Shown here one piece after another: positions 33,336-41,822 of a stretch of 59,474 bases of DNA; the stretch's first letter is position 1; each line of letters begins with the position of its first letter. The stretch is from DATCLS01 sp036563805 (lineage in GTDB: Bacteria; Actinomycetota; Acidimicrobiia; Acidimicrobiales; VFJN01). The position numbers and the translations under genes are program-made. The DNA is taken from positions 1-59,474 of the forward strand of contig DATCLS010000081.1 in assembly GCA_036563805.1 (NCBI GenBank), written 5' to 3'. Below the pieces are notes generated by a model. That model ran no database searches and was not told the DNA's origin. It saw only the letters and a list, made by a program, of their open reading frames with translations.

Positions 33336-34901
33336 ATGCCGATCGCGAGGAAGGTCTGGTCTCGGGCGCTGGCCGCCGCGCTCGTGGCGGCCGCGGCGTG
33401 CGGCGGCGGCAGCGACAGGCCCGGAGCGTCGGGGTCCGAGGACCGCGACCCGGTGGCGGCGGCCGACCGCGACGGCGAGCTGCGCTACGCCATCAGCTTC
33501 TCGTTCAACTCGCTCGACCCGCACCGGGCGCTGGGCAGCGGCGACGCGCTGTGGATGCGGCCGGTCTACGACCGGCTGCTCACCATCGTCGAGGGCGACG
33601 ACGGCATGGAGCTGGCGCCCCAGCTGGCGACGTCCTACGAGGTAGCCGACGACGGCCGGAGCATCACGTTCGAGCTGCGCGAGGGCGTTACGTTCCACGA
33701 CGGCACCGCGTTCGACGCCGAGGCCGTGCGGGCCAACATCGAGCGGGCCAAGGGGCGGGAGTCGACCGTGAGCAGCGAGCTGGACAGCGTGGAGCGGGTC
33801 GAAGTGGTCGACCCCGCCCACGTCGTGCTCCACCTGAACACGCCGGACCCGTCGGTCCCCTGGGCGCTGGCCCAGGGCTCCACCGGGATGATGGCCAGCC
33901 CGGCCGCCTTCGACCGCGACCTGGCGGCCCACCCGGTCGGCACCGGGCCATACCGGATCGTCGAGGCCACCAAGGACGCCGACGCCGTCTACGAGCGGTT
34001 CGAGGACCACTGGGACCCCGACGCCGCCCTGGTCCGGCGGCTGACGCTGTCGACCACGCCCGACGCCAACGCCCGGTTCAACGGCGTGCGCTCCGGCGAG
34101 TTCGATGCCGCCTACATGGCCGCGCCCCACGAGATGCGGTCGCGGTCGCTCACGGCGGAGGACTACCACTGGGAGCAGGTCCTGTCACCCGTGTCGTGGG
34201 CGCTGCTGCTCAACACCGACCTGGAGCCGTTCGACGACGTCCGGGTCCGGCGGGCGGTGTCGATGGCCATCGACCGGACCGCCATCTCCGAGGAGCTGCT
34301 CGAGGGCGCCAACCCGCCCTCCTACCAGCCGTTCCCCGAGGGCTACCTCGGCCATGACCCCGGGCTGGACGAGGACCCGTACGATCCGGACGCCGCCCGC
34401 GACCTGATCGCCGACGCCGGGGCCGAGGGCGCCGACGTGCAGATCGTCCAGAACCTCACGCCGCCGGGCGACTCGATCGCCGAGGTCATCCAGCAGCAGC
34501 TCGGCGACATCGGCCTCGACGTCGAGCTGGTGCCGCTGGGCGCCACCGAGGCCCGGCCGGCGTTCCGGGAGGGCCGCTACCACGGCGCCGTGTCGAACAA
34601 CCTGGCCCAGGCCGAGCCCGGCCTCACGCTCGAGCTCGCCTACTTCGGCGTCGACAACCCGGGCACGCCGCCCGAGGAGCTGGTGACCTTGGCCGGCGAG
34701 GCGCGGACCCACCTCCTCGGCAGCCCGGAGCGTGAGCGGGCCTACCAGGAGATCTCCCGCTACCTGGTCGAGAACCCGATCCACGTGCCGATCGTGCAGT
34801 TCTCGACGGTCAACCTCTGCCGGCCGGAGGTCGTCGGCTGCGAGAACCTCCACGACCTCGGCCGCCTGGACTTCCGCCGGGTGGGGGTGGCGGCCGGGTG
34901 A
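33336..34901 (+). CDS. Family 5 extracellular solute-binding lipoprotein (peptide/nickel type)
   Basis: The 521-residue protein starts with a lipoprotein signal (MPIARKVWSRALAAALVAAA with Cys22 in AACGGG) and has the SBP_bac_5 fold: YAISFSFNSLDPHRA, ATSYEVADDGRSITFELREG, GVTFHDGTAFDAEAV, and GTGPYRIV. Such proteins bring peptides or other substrates to an ABC transporter. No permease or ATPase genes are adjacent, so it is an orphan that must share transporter components or act otherwise. ATG 33336 follows GAGGGGGAA. Its stop overlaps the SnoaL start (GTGA). Confidence 0.9.
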   Translation: MPIARKVWSRALAAALVAAAACGGGSDRPGASGSEDRDPVAAADRDGELRYAISFSFNSLDPHRALGSGDALWMRPVYDRLLTIVEGDDGMELAPQLATSYEVADDGRSITFELREGVTFHDGTAFDAEAVRANIERAKGRESTVSSELDSVERVEVVDPAHVVLHLNTPDPSVPWALAQGSTGMMASPAAFDRDLAAHPVGTGPYRIVEATKDADAVYERFEDHWDPDAALVRRLTLSTTPDANARFNGVRSGEFDAAYMAAPHEMRSRSLTAEDYHWEQVLSPVSWALLLNTDLEPFDDVRVRRAVSMAIDRTAISEELLEGANPPSYQPFPEGYLGHDPGLDEDPYDPDAARDLIADAGAEGADVQIVQNLTPPGDSIAEVIQQQLGDIGLDVELVPLGATEARPAFREGRYHGAVSNNLAQAEPGLTLELAYFGVDNPGTPPEELVTLAGEARTHLLGSPERERAYQEISRYLVENPIHVPIVQFSTVNLCRPEVVGCENLHDLGRLDFRRVGVAAG

Positions 34902-35323
34902 CGCCGCTCGAGGCCATGGAGCGCCTGGCTGCCACCTGGTTTCCGGACGCCATGACCGACCCGGCCACGGCCGAGCGCTGGATCGACGTGTTCGCCGACG
35001 ACGTGGTGGTGATCGAGCCGGCCTCGCTCCCCCACGGCGGCCGCCACGAGGGCCTCGACGCCTTCCGCTCGCTCCAGGCCACCATGCGGGAGCTGTGGGA
35101 CCAGCGCATCGAGGCGGCCGACTACTGGCCGTGCGGCGAGGACCGGGTGACCCTGCGGATCGTCATCCACTGGACGGCCCGGTCCACGGGCCGCTCGGTC
35201 GTGCTGCCCATGATCGACCTGCTCCGGTTCCGGGACGGCCGGGTGGTCGAGGTCGAGGCGTTCGTGCACGACACCCAGGCGCTGCTCGCCACGCTCGAGC
35301 CGTCGGAGCGCGGGGAAGCGTGA
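34898..35323 (+). CDS. SnoaL-like/NTF2-fold protein
   Basis: The 141-residue protein has the NTF2-like fold seen in SnoaL-type cyclases, isomerases and small ligand-binding proteins (WIDVFADDVVVIEPASLP early, then IHWTARSTGRSVVLPMIDLL, then GRVVEVEAFVHD). No definite active-site assignment is possible. GTG 34898 overlaps the stop of the solute-binding gene, so they are co-translated, and the VOC gene follows 1 base after its stop. An isomerase or dehydratase step in the cluster is a guess from context. Confidence 0.78.
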   Translation: MTPLEAMERLAATWFPDAMTDPATAERWIDVFADDVVVIEPASLPHGGRHEGLDAFRSLQATMRELWDQRIEAADYWPCGEDRVTLRIVIHWTARSTGRSVVLPMIDLLRFRDGRVVEVEAFVHDTQALLATLEPSERGEA

Positions 35324-35324
35324 C

Positions 35325-35771
35325 GTGGACGCCGTGCCCTTCCACATCGGCATCGCCACCGACGACCTGGCCGCCTCGATGCGGGACCTGTCCGCCGCCT
35401 TCGGCGTGACCTGGACGACCCCGACCGCCGGGCCCGGCGTCCTCCGCACCGTCGACGGCACGCCCCAGCCCCGGCCGACGTCGTGCGTGTCGCGGGAGGG
35501 CCCGCTGCACGTCGACCTGATGCAAGGCGAGCCGGGCACCCTCTGGCACGTGACCGGCGGCCCCCGCCTCCATCACCTCGCCTACTGGACCGACGACGTG
35601 GCCGGCGACGTCGCGCGGCTCACCGGCGAGGGCTGGCACCTGGAGATGACCGAACCCGACACCGACGGGCGGCCGGCGCGGTTCGCCTACCTGATCCGGG
35701 ACGACGGCCTCCGCCTCGAGCTGATCGACCGGGACGGCCGGGACGCCTACCTGGCCCGGCTCCGGGAATGA
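35325..35771 (+). CDS. VOC-family (glyoxalase/dioxygenase-like) protein
   Basis: The vicinal oxygen chelate pattern of paired beta-alpha-beta-beta-beta modules is visible: PFHIGIATDDLAASMRDL at the start and PRLHHLAYWTDDVAGDV in the second half, ending RDDGLRLELIDRD. Candidate metal ligands are His7, the His pair near residue 85 and Glu near 131. The 148-residue length fits glyoxalase-like or methylmalonyl-CoA epimerase-like members. GTG 35325 follows the SnoaL stop directly. It is the last gene of the plus-strand unit and converges on the SDR at 35853. Confidence 0.83.
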   Translation: MDAVPFHIGIATDDLAASMRDLSAAFGVTWTTPTAGPGVLRTVDGTPQPRPTSCVSREGPLHVDLMQGEPGTLWHVTGGPRLHHLAYWTDDVAGDVARLTGEGWHLEMTEPDTDGRPARFAYLIRDDGLRLELIDRDGRDAYLARLRE

Positions 35772-35852
35772 CCCGGCCGGGCTCGCCCCCGCCCGAGGCG
35801 CCGGCGTGACGGCTGGGCACGGCCCGCCCGAGCGCGGCCCGGCCGGTACCGA

Positions 35853-36683
35853 TCAGCCCAGGAAGAACTTGCCGCCGTCGCAGGCGATCGTCTGGCCGGT
35901 CATGTAGGCCGACGCCTCGCTGGCCAGGAACACGACGGGCCCGGCCACGTCGTCCTCGGTGGCGACCCGGGGGATGAGCTGCCGGGCGAACTCGGGCGTG
36001 GACGTCATCTGCTCCTCGCGCTCGAGCACGCCGAGGGCGATGGCCTCGCTGGCCATGCTGCCCACGCACAGGGCGTTGACCCGGATGCCCTGGGGCGCCA
36101 GCTCCTTGGCCAGCGACTTGGTCATGGCGATCACCGCCCCCCGGGCCGTGCCGTAGTCGAGCCACTGGCGGACACCGTAGGCGGCCGACGAGACGTGGTT
36201 GACGATGGCCGGGTGGGGCGCGTCGGCCAGCGCCGGCACCGCCGCCTGACACATGAGCAACACGCCCCGAACCATCACCGCCATCGTCCGGTCCCAGTGC
36301 TCGACGGTCATGTCGGCGAGCGCCGTGTAGGTGGTGTCGCGGTAGCGGTTCGGGTTGTTCACCACCACGTCGAGGCGCCCGTAGGCGTCGAGCGCGGCGG
36401 CCACGGTGGCCCGGGCGCTGGCCGGGTCGGTCACGTCGTGGCGGACGAAGCGGGCGGCGCCGCCGTCCTTCTCGACCAGGGCCACGGTCTCGCGGCCGGC
36501 GTCCTCGAAGGCGTCGGCCACGACCACGCGTGCCCCGGCCGCGGCCAGGCCCCGGACGTAGCCCCGCCCGGCCGCCTGGCCGCCGCCGGTCACGATCGCC
36601 ACCCGCCCGGCCAGGGCGCCGCCGGCCGAGCCGGTCAGGCCGGTTGCGCCGGTCGGGGCGTGCGGCCCGGTCGGGCCCGTCAT
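35853..36683 (-). CDS. SDR oxidoreductase with Arg in place of the catalytic Lys
   Basis: The Rossmann motif TGGGQAAGRG (32-41) and the fold are those of classical SDRs, and the Ser is at SSAAYG. The catalytic pair is Y177-x3-R181 (DYGTARG) where almost all SDRs have Lys; the codon at 36143-36141 is CGG. The NAG motif is NNPNR. The protein may have altered catalysis or be a non-catalytic subunit. ATG 36683 overlaps the Rieske oxygenase stop (ATGA). The N-terminus is a short Gly/Thr/Pro repeat (TGPTGPHAPTGATGLTG). Last gene of the minus-strand catabolic operon. Confidence 0.87.
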   Translation of the reverse strand: MTGPTGPHAPTGATGLTGSAGGALAGRVAIVTGGGQAAGRGYVRGLAAAGARVVVADAFEDAGRETVALVEKDGGAARFVRHDVTDPASARATVAAALDAYGRLDVVVNNPNRYRDTTYTALADMTVEHWDRTMAVMVRGVLLMCQAAVPALADAPHPAIVNHVSSAAYGVRQWLDYGTARGAVIAMTKSLAKELAPQGIRVNALCVGSMASEAIALGVLEREEQMTSTPEFARQLIPRVATEDDVAGPVVFLASEASAYMTGQTIACDGGKFFLG

Positions 36684-37849
36684 GCCGACTGGAGCCCGAG
36701 CGTGCGCCGGAGGGCGAGGGCCATGTGCTGCATCACCGGTTCGTTTCGCCCGAACACGAGCGTGTCGGGCCGGAACGGCGAGCGCAGGCCGAGGCCAGCC
36801 CGCTCGGCCATGGCGTAGTCCTCGCCGTCGACCACGGTCTGGCAGGTCCAGCGGACCTTCTCCTCCAGCTCCGCCACCTCGTCGGGCGCCGGCGGCTCCT
36901 TCCGGTAGGCGTAGTGGAGCGCCACGGTCTCGTGCACGCCGTCGCCCGGGTAGACGGTGAAGATCTCCAGCTGGTTGCCGAACACCACCGACAGGCTGAG
37001 GTTGGGGAACAGCCGGTAGTTGAGGTTGATATGCCCGTCGTCGACCGGCCGCCACTCCTCCTCGGGTCGGCCTCGGAGCTGGTCGATCGTCCGCATGGTC
37101 GAGGTCATGAGCGCGTGGTCGCCGTAGAAGTCGGCGATCGACGTGTTGCCGTAGGCCAGCGGGCCGGCGGTCTCGCGGTGCAGGTGCGCGAAGTGGTAGG
37201 TCTCGCAGTGGGTGCCCCACACCACCTTCCAGTTGGTGGCGACCCGGTGGGGGTGGACGGCGGCGATCGGGTGCCAGGACTCGAAGCCGAACTCGGCGAA
37301 CTGGTCGCCCAGGCCGCACAGCCACTCCTCCAGCGAGAAGGCGGCGTCGGGGTGGGCGGCGACGAAGATCAGCCCGTAGCGCTCCTCGGCCGGCAGCTCG
37401 ATCAGCCCGCGGGTGGCGCGGTCCATGTCGGAGAAGCCCTCGGCCCCGGGGATGCCGACCAGCGTCCCGTCGATGTCGTAGGCCCAGGCGTGGAACGGGC
37501 AGGTGAACCGGCGGGCGCCCCGCCCCGACCCGGGCTCGACGACGCGCACCCCCCGGTGCTGGCACATGTTGAGGAACGCCCGCACCCGGCCGTCGGCCCC
37601 GCGGGTGAGCAGCATGGGCGTGCCGGTGGCGTCGAACGTCGTCCAGGAGCCGGGCTCGGGCAGGTCACAGGTGAGGCCGACGAACATCGGAAGCCGATTG
37701 AAGACCTCCCGGCGCTCCCGCTCGAACTGCTCGGGCGACGTGTAGCCCTCCAGCGGCTCCTCCATCGTGTGCGGCGCCATCGCCGTCGACTTGGCGTCGA
37801 GGTAGGCCAGCGTGCGCCGGGCCAGGTCCCGCTGCATCTCGAGGTTCAT
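36680..37849 (-). CDS. Rieske [2Fe-2S] aromatic-ring-hydroxylating oxygenase, large subunit
   Basis: The N-terminal Rieske domain holds C96-x-H98 (CQHRG) and C117-x2-H120 (CPFHAW). The catalytic domain starts at NWKVVWGTHCETYHFAHLH with mononuclear iron ligands H219 and probably H224. The 389-residue length fits the alpha subunit. It hydroxylates or demethylates aromatic, alicyclic or quaternary-amine substrates and needs a reductase and sometimes a ferredoxin, which are not in this cluster. ATG 37849 overlaps the amidohydrolase stop. Substrate class cannot be decided. Confidence 0.92.
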   Translation of the reverse strand: MNLEMQRDLARRTLAYLDAKSTAMAPHTMEEPLEGYTSPEQFERERREVFNRLPMFVGLTCDLPEPGSWTTFDATGTPMLLTRGADGRVRAFLNMCQHRGVRVVEPGSGRGARRFTCPFHAWAYDIDGTLVGIPGAEGFSDMDRATRGLIELPAEERYGLIFVAAHPDAAFSLEEWLCGLGDQFAEFGFESWHPIAAVHPHRVATNWKVVWGTHCETYHFAHLHRETAGPLAYGNTSIADFYGDHALMTSTMRTIDQLRGRPEEEWRPVDDGHINLNYRLFPNLSLSVVFGNQLEIFTVYPGDGVHETVALHYAYRKEPPAPDEVAELEEKVRWTCQTVVDGEDYAMAERAGLGLRSPFRPDTLVFGRNEPVMQHMALALRRTLGLQSA

Positions 37850-39291
37850 GCCGTTCGCTCCCTTCCCTGGATCCGCTCGGCGTCGGCCTCCACCGCCGTC
37901 CCCGCGAAGAACGCGGGGCTGCGGCCGCCGTAGAACCGCACCGCGTTGGTGCAGACGAACTCCTCGAACTGCTCGGGCGTGAGGATCCCGTCCTCCACCA
38001 GCTCGAACGCCTCGACCAGGGGGAGGGTGAAGCTAGGGACGTCCCAGTGGCCGAGGTCCGAGCCCATCATCGGCCGGAGCGGGGCGCCGAGCGGGAGGAC
38101 GCGCTCGTCGTAGGCCAGGCCGACGAGCGGGTCGTCGCCCTCGCAGCCCCAGTAGAAGTTGCGGCAGAACGCGTCGCGGATGTCCTCGACCGAGCGCACG
38201 CCGGCGGCGGCGAAGTCGTCGACCTGCCCGTCGGCCGCCGACACCCCGGGCACGAGCTGGTCGGGTCGGTAGCGGGTGAGCCCGGGCGCGTAGCGGGCGG
38301 CCAGCCGGTGGAGCTCGGCGGCGTCCAGGCGGGACGGGTCGAGGGCGTCGAGGCCGGCGCGGCCCCGCTTCTCGAACCGAGCCACGAGGTCGCCGAACAC
38401 CCGCACGCCGACCGCCACGCCACCCTCCAGCAGGGCGATGCGCAGGTCGGGGAACCGGGTCGTGACGCCGCCCAGGAACAGCGACTTGGCGGTCGCCTCC
38501 CCCACCGCCGCGAAGTGGCCGGCGGCGTAGGAGTAGTTGGACGGCGTGAAGTGGCCGGCCAGCTTGAAGCCCGACGTGTGGGTGGCCAGGGCCACGTCGA
38601 GCTCGACGGCCTTGGCCCACAGCGGGTCGTAGTCGTGCTCGCTGTCGAGGCCGAAGTTGTCGACGCGCTGGAGACGGCCCCGGTACTCGGGCGGGGCGTC
38701 GGCGAACGCCGGGATCGGCCGCCACACGAACGATGGCATGAGCGCGGCCCGCAGGCCGAGGCCGACCGCGTGCTCGAGGGCGGCTACGCCCTCGGCCGGC
38801 GTGTGGGCGGGCACGAGGGCGACCGGCGACAGGCGGTCGCGGTAGGGCCGGTAGGCCTCGGCGACGAACTCGTTGTAGAGCCGGCTGAGACCGACCCGGG
38901 CGTCCTCGTCCTCCATGCCCAGCAGCGTCAGGCCCCGGGACGGGTAGACGACCGCGAAATCGATCCCGGCCTCGGGCAGGCGCTCGTGGTAGAGCGCGGG
39001 CATGGCGACGGTGGCATAGTCCCAGGTGTCGCTCGGGGTCCACCACACCGGCCGGGCCGACAGGTGGAGGCGGCGGCGCTCGGCGAGCGGCGGCACCCGC
39101 TCCCCCGCCCCGTCGGCCAGTCCCGCGGCCCGCACGGCCGGGATCTCGAGCAGGTGGCCCTCGCCGCGGTCGCGCACGAAGTCGGCGAACGCCACGCTGA
39201 TCTCGACGTGGTGGGCGTCGGCGTCGACCACGGGGTGGCCGAGCTGCTCGCGCACGGCGCGGGCGTCGCGGTGGCCGTTGCTGCCGGTCAT
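37846..39291 (-). CDS. TIM-barrel amidohydrolase (amidohydrolase-2 type)
   Basis: The 481-residue protein matches metal-dependent TIM-barrel hydrolases and decarboxylases of the ACMSD-like group: VVDADAHHVEIS at the start in place of D-x-H-x-H, THTSGFKLAGHF mid-protein, and MMGSDLGHWDVP near the end with the metal-binding Asp and His. Such enzymes hydrolyse or decarboxylate ring-cleavage products. The start at ATG 39291 overlaps the SnoaL stop, and its stop overlaps the Rieske start, so it is one of a chain of coupled genes. A decarboxylation or C-C hydrolysis step is the most likely role. Confidence 0.87.
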   Translation of the reverse strand: MTGSNGHRDARAVREQLGHPVVDADAHHVEISVAFADFVRDRGEGHLLEIPAVRAAGLADGAGERVPPLAERRRLHLSARPVWWTPSDTWDYATVAMPALYHERLPEAGIDFAVVYPSRGLTLLGMEDEDARVGLSRLYNEFVAEAYRPYRDRLSPVALVPAHTPAEGVAALEHAVGLGLRAALMPSFVWRPIPAFADAPPEYRGRLQRVDNFGLDSEHDYDPLWAKAVELDVALATHTSGFKLAGHFTPSNYSYAAGHFAAVGEATAKSLFLGGVTTRFPDLRIALLEGGVAVGVRVFGDLVARFEKRGRAGLDALDPSRLDAAELHRLAARYAPGLTRYRPDQLVPGVSAADGQVDDFAAAGVRSVEDIRDAFCRNFYWGCEGDDPLVGLAYDERVLPLGAPLRPMMGSDLGHWDVPSFTLPLVEAFELVEDGILTPEQFEEFVCTNAVRFYGGRSPAFFAGTAVEADAERIQGRERTA

Positions 39292-39686
39292 CGCGTCGCC
39301 TCCCCGGCTTCCGCCTCCGCTTGGCCCGCGTCCAGGGGCCGGTCGGCGAACACGACCATGGTGGCGATCCTCCCGCCCTCGATCCGGGCGACGTCGCAGC
39401 CGACGGCGGTGGCCGTCGGGAACGTCCAGCGCACGTACGCCCGGCTCCAGCCGTGGTGGGTGTCGGGCGGGCCGGCGAGGTCGACCGTCACGCCTTCGGG
39501 CCAGCCGGCCGTGTACGCGCCGACGTGGTCGGCCAGGGCCTCGCAGCCGCGCACGACCGGGCGGTCGTCGGGCGGGACGAACTCGACGTCGGGGGTGCAG
39601 CAGGCCCGGAACCGGGCCCGGCGCTCGGCCGGGTCGCGGGTGAGCCAGGCTGCGCCCCACGCGGCGAACAGGTCCTCGGGCGTCAC
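39288..39686 (-). CDS. SnoaL-like/NTF2-fold protein
   Basis: The 132-residue protein has the NTF2-like pattern (EDLFAAWGAAWLTRDPAERR, FRACCTPDVEFVPPDD, YVRWTFPTATAVGCDVARIE). The aspartate/arginine arrangement resembles SnoaL-like isomerases or dehydratases, but no catalytic assignment is safe. GTG 39686 overlaps the stop of the SDR before it, and its own stop overlaps the amidohydrolase start, so it is co-translated. The second SnoaL-like protein of the cluster is on the other strand at 34898. Confidence 0.75.
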   Translation of the reverse strand: MTPEDLFAAWGAAWLTRDPAERRARFRACCTPDVEFVPPDDRPVVRGCEALADHVGAYTAGWPEGVTVDLAGPPDTHHGWSRAYVRWTFPTATAVGCDVARIEGGRIATMVVFADRPLDAGQAEAEAGEATR

Positions 39687-40561
39687 GCCGCCGCCCCCTC
39701 CTTGCCCAGCCCCAGGCCGGCCAGGGCGACGGCGGGCAGGGTGACGCTGGCCCCGCCGTCGGCGGCCAGCACCTGGCCGGTGATCCAGCTCGACTCGTCG
39801 CTGGCGAAGAACAGGGCGGCGTAGCCGACGTCCCACCCGGTGCCCCGCGTCGTGCCGCCCAGCGGCAGGACGGCGGCCGCCGTGCGCCGGATCTGCTCGA
39901 GGTCCTGGCCCAGCTTCTCCGACGCCCCCTTGGTGCGGGGCGTCTGTACCGACCCGGGCACCACCACGTTGACGCGGATGCCCTGGGGCCCGTGGGCGGC
40001 CGCCATCTCCTGGCTCAGCGAGATCATCCCGCCCTTGGCCGCCGAGTAGGCGGCGAAGCCGATCGCCCGCAGCGCCCCGATCGACGAGATGTTGACGATC
40101 GACCCCCCGCCGGTGGCGGCCATGGCCGGGACCGCCGCCCGCGACACCAGGTAGACCGACTTGAGGTTGACCTCGAGCATTTGGTCCCAGGCGTCCTCGG
40201 GGGTGTCGACGACGTTGCCGGGCTGGGAGACGCCGACGTTGTTCACCAGCACGTCGAGGCGGCCGAAGCTGTCGAGCGCGGCCCGGACCATGCGCTCGCC
40301 GTCGGCCGCCCGGGTCACGTCGGCCTCGACCGCCACCGCCCGGCCGCCGGCGCGCTCGATCTCGGCCCGGGTCTCCTCGGCCCGGTCGGGCTCGCGGTCG
40401 ACGAGCACGACCTCGGCGCCGTGCCGGGCGAGCAGGAGGGCGGTCGCCTTCCCGGTGCCGATGCCGGGCCCGTCGACCTGGCCGGCGCCGGTCACGATCG
40501 CCACCTTGCCGGCCACCCGGGGCCGCTCGGACGCTCCCGGCGTCTCCTCCATCACCGTCAC
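39683..40561 (-). CDS. Short-chain dehydrogenase/reductase
   Basis: The protein of 292 residues is a classical SDR with TGAGQVDGPGIGTG at the dinucleotide loop, NNVGVSQPG (the NAG region), SSIGALRAIG and YSAAKGG with the catalytic Tyr and Lys. GTG 40561 is chosen because AAGGAG lies about 7 bases upstream; the codons GTG and ATG two and three positions on are alternatives. It is an early member of the minus-strand operon, 11 bases after the lipoyl-domain gene. It probably oxidises an alcohol made by an oxygenase in the cluster. Confidence 0.9.
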   Translation of the reverse strand: MTVMEETPGASERPRVAGKVAIVTGAGQVDGPGIGTGKATALLLARHGAEVVLVDREPDRAEETRAEIERAGGRAVAVEADVTRAADGERMVRAALDSFGRLDVLVNNVGVSQPGNVVDTPEDAWDQMLEVNLKSVYLVSRAAVPAMAATGGGSIVNISSIGALRAIGFAAYSAAKGGMISLSQEMAAAHGPQGIRVNVVVPGSVQTPRTKGASEKLGQDLEQIRRTAAAVLPLGGTTRGTGWDVGYAALFFASDESSWITGQVLAADGGASVTLPAVALAGLGLGKEGAAA

Positions 40562-40572
40562 TGGGGGTCTCC

Positions 40573-40812
40573 TTACGCTTCCGTGATCAGGGCGAGGGTC
40601 GTGAACACCGGCACCGTCTCGTCGGGCTGGACGAGGATCTTGCTGAGCACGCCGGAGGCGGGGGCCACGACCATGACGTTGACCTTCTCGGCCTCGACCT
40701 CGGCGATCTCCTCGTCCTCGACGACCGGGTCGCCCTCGCGCTTGAGCCACTGGACGACCGTGCCCTCGGTCATCCCCATGCCGAACTGCGGCAGGTTCAC
40801 CTCGGTGGTCAC
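40573..40812 (-). CDS. Free-standing lipoyl-domain protein
   Basis: This 79-residue protein is a single lipoyl/biotinyl domain: EVNLPQFGMGMTEGTVVQWL, then VEAEKVNVMVVAPASGV with the expected lipoylated lysine in AEKV. There is no peripheral-subunit-binding or acyltransferase catalytic domain, unlike a normal E2. It follows E1 beta with a GTGA overlap. It probably accepts an acyl group from the E1 pair on its lipoyl arm and passes it to an E2 or other acceptor encoded elsewhere. A biotin domain is less likely because of the E1 neighbours. Confidence 0.85.
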   Translation of the reverse strand: MTTEVNLPQFGMGMTEGTVVQWLKREGDPVVEDEEIAEVEAEKVNVMVVAPASGVLSKILVQPDETVPVFTTLALITEA

Positions 40813-41822
40813 TGGGCGGTGAGCTCCTTCGGGTGGGAGTCGGCCACGGCCGCCTCGACGGCCGCCGCGATGCGGGCGGGGGTCGGGTACATGAGGCGCT
40901 CGAGCGCCGGGCTGAACGGTGGGTGGACGTCCGGCGCCACCACGCGGGCGATCGGGCCCCGGAGGCTGGCGAAGCCCTCCTCGGCCACCACCGCGGCGAT
41001 CTCGGCGGCCGCCCCGCACGTCTTGTGGGCCGGATCGGCGATGATCAGGCGGCCGGTCTTCGCCACCGAAGCCAGGATCGTGGCCGTGTCCAGTGGCACC
41101 AGCGTGCGGGGGTCGACGACCTCGACCTCGACGCCGTCGGAGGCGAGGCCCTCGGCCGCCTTGAGGGCGGCGGGCACGGCGTCCCCGATGGCCACGACCG
41201 TGGCGTCGCGGCCCTCCCGGGCCACCGCCGCCCGGCCCAGCGGCACCAGGTGGTCGCCCACGGGCACCTCGCCCTTGGCGCCCCACAGGCGCAGCGGCTC
41301 GAAGTACACGACGGGGTCGTCGTCGCGGATGGCCGACTTGAGCAGGCCCAGGGCGTCGGCCGGGTTGGACGGCACGACGATCTTCAGCCCCGGCACGTTC
41401 ATCAGCTGGGGGTACGGCCGGTCGGAGTGCTGGGCCGCCGTGGCGTTGGCGTACTTCATGGCGGCCCGGAACACGATCGGCACGCTGGCCTGGCCGCCGA
41501 ACAGGTAGCGGTTCTTGGCAGCGTGGTTCACGATCTGGTCCCACGCCACGTACATGAGGTTGGCGATCGTGTAGTCGACGATCGGGCGGACGCCGGTCAT
41601 GGCCGCCCCGATGGCGGCGCCGGTGAACCCCTCCTCGGAGATCGGCATGATCGGCACCCGGTCGGGGCCGAACTCGTCGACGAAGCCGTTGGTTGGCATC
41701 GTCCAGAACCGGGCGTCCTCGCAGAACACGACCACGCGCGGGTCGCGCCGCATCTCCTCGAGCATCGCTTCGCGGATCGCGTCCCGGTAGCTCAGCGTCC
41801 GAACGCCGCTCCTGCCGCTCAC
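40809..41822 (-). CDS. 2-oxoacid dehydrogenase E1 component, beta subunit
   Basis: The sequence matches E1 beta of pyruvate, acetoin or branched-chain 2-oxoacid dehydrogenases: LSYRDAIREAMLEEMRRD, ISEEGFTGAAIGAAMTG (with TPP-site Glu), HSDRPYPQLMNVPGLKIVVP, and EPLRLWGAKGEVP. The length of 337 residues is usual. GTG 41822 overlaps the E1 alpha stop. Together with E1 alpha it decarboxylates a 2-oxoacid or an acyloin and loads a lipoyl group. The substrate cannot be read from the sequence. Confidence 0.92.
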   Translation of the reverse strand: MSGRSGVRTLSYRDAIREAMLEEMRRDPRVVVFCEDARFWTMPTNGFVDEFGPDRVPIMPISEEGFTGAAIGAAMTGVRPIVDYTIANLMYVAWDQIVNHAAKNRYLFGGQASVPIVFRAAMKYANATAAQHSDRPYPQLMNVPGLKIVVPSNPADALGLLKSAIRDDDPVVYFEPLRLWGAKGEVPVGDHLVPLGRAAVAREGRDATVVAIGDAVPAALKAAEGLASDGVEVEVVDPRTLVPLDTATILASVAKTGRLIIADPAHKTCGAAAEIAAVVAEEGFASLRGPIARVVAPDVHPPFSPALERLMYPTPARIAAAVEAAVADSHPKELTAQ

